Source: Spirogloea muscicola
Lineage: Eukaryota > Streptophyta > Zygnematophyceae > Spirogloeales > Spirogloeaceae
Length of the DNA: 12,557 nt
Reading direction: 5' to 3'
NCBI GenBank assembly: GCA_009602725.1
Contig: WELB01000020.1
Coordinates: 78,948-91,504 of the forward strand
A program made the translations under genes and the position numbers. Shown here piece after piece: positions 12,400 through 12,557 of this stretch. A model generated the notes under the pieces. The model made no database searches, was not told the origin of the DNA, and saw only the letters and a list, made by a program, of their open reading frames with translations. Within the stretch, counting starts at the first letter, position 1. Each line of letters opens with the position of its first letter.

Positions 12400-12557
12400 A
12401 TGGGGTCCGCCGCGCGCCGGCCCCCTCCCGGCCTGTCCCTCGCACCCGCCCCCGCCGCAGCTCCCGCCGTCGCCATGCCGCCCGCCGCCGCCGCCCTCGC
12501 CTCCGCCGCCCTGCTCCCCATCGGCCCAATCGCGCTTTCACGGCGCCGCCGTCGAAG
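12400..12557 (+). CDS. Possible first exon of a further gene, cut by the window edge
   Basis: The first ATG after an in-frame stop at 12214 opens a frame that runs off the end, 52 codons. It begins MGSAARRPPPGLSL and continues Ala/Pro-rich, with a second ATG at 12475 (MPPAAAALASAALL) and an Arg run at the end. The composition (Ala, Ser, Arg, almost no acidic residues) resembles a plastid or mitochondrial targeting sequence, and the CCG-rich leader resembles the starts of the other genes here. No family can be named, and low-complexity GC-rich DNA gives such frames by chance. Confidence 0.3.
   Translation, partial: MGSAARRPPPGLSLAPAPAAAPAVAMPPAAAALASAALLPIGPIALSRRRRR

Noticed and set aside
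12237-12521. 94-codon minus-strand Gly/Ala/Arg frame
   Set aside because: Low-complexity reading of CCG-rich DNA; the plus-strand frame has a more protein-like composition, though neither is certain.

Overview
The window is nuclear DNA from a photosynthetic eukaryote of the green-plant line, most likely a streptophyte (a streptophyte alga or early land plant). The reasons are three spliced protein genes with about 28 short introns (roughly 97-340 bases), GC-rich 5' ends, and one gene of the BSK (brassinosteroid-signalling kinase) family, a kinase-plus-TPR architecture I know only from the land-plant/streptophyte lineage. I cannot name the species. Nothing prokaryotic, viral, organellar or transposon-like was seen.

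Layout. Bases 1-123 are an uninterrupted poly-T run, followed by a short GC-rich leader. Bases 253-3000 (+) hold a BSK-type pseudokinase/TPR gene in 8 exons. After a 393-base convergent intergenic stretch, 7288-3394 (-) holds an EXO70 exocyst-subunit gene in 10 exons, coding for about 903 residues, which is long for the family. Starting head to head with it at about 7287, a CLPTM1-family multi-membrane-span gene runs to 11723 (+) in 13 exons. Bases 11724-12399 carry no recognisable gene. At 12400 a reading frame that may be the first exon of a fourth gene runs off the window edge.

The exon models were built by hand from homology to remembered family consensus, reading-frame continuity and splice sites. 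Every chosen junction keeps phase. Two junctions only work with GC-AG introns, and three introns (possibly four) are multiples of three with no in-frame stop, so they could be read through.

The three proteins all act at or on the way to cell membranes: BSK is a plasma-membrane-anchored signalling scaffold, EXO70 tethers secretory vesicles at the plasma membrane, and CLPTM1 is an ER multi-span protein. I see no evidence that they form one pathway or an operon-like unit. No undescribed system was found. The points most worth checking are a one-base frame break that hides a textbook N-myristoylation start in BSK, the N at 7300 beside two start codons that overlap in one CCATGG, the read-through introns, and the large disordered acidic inserts in EXO70.
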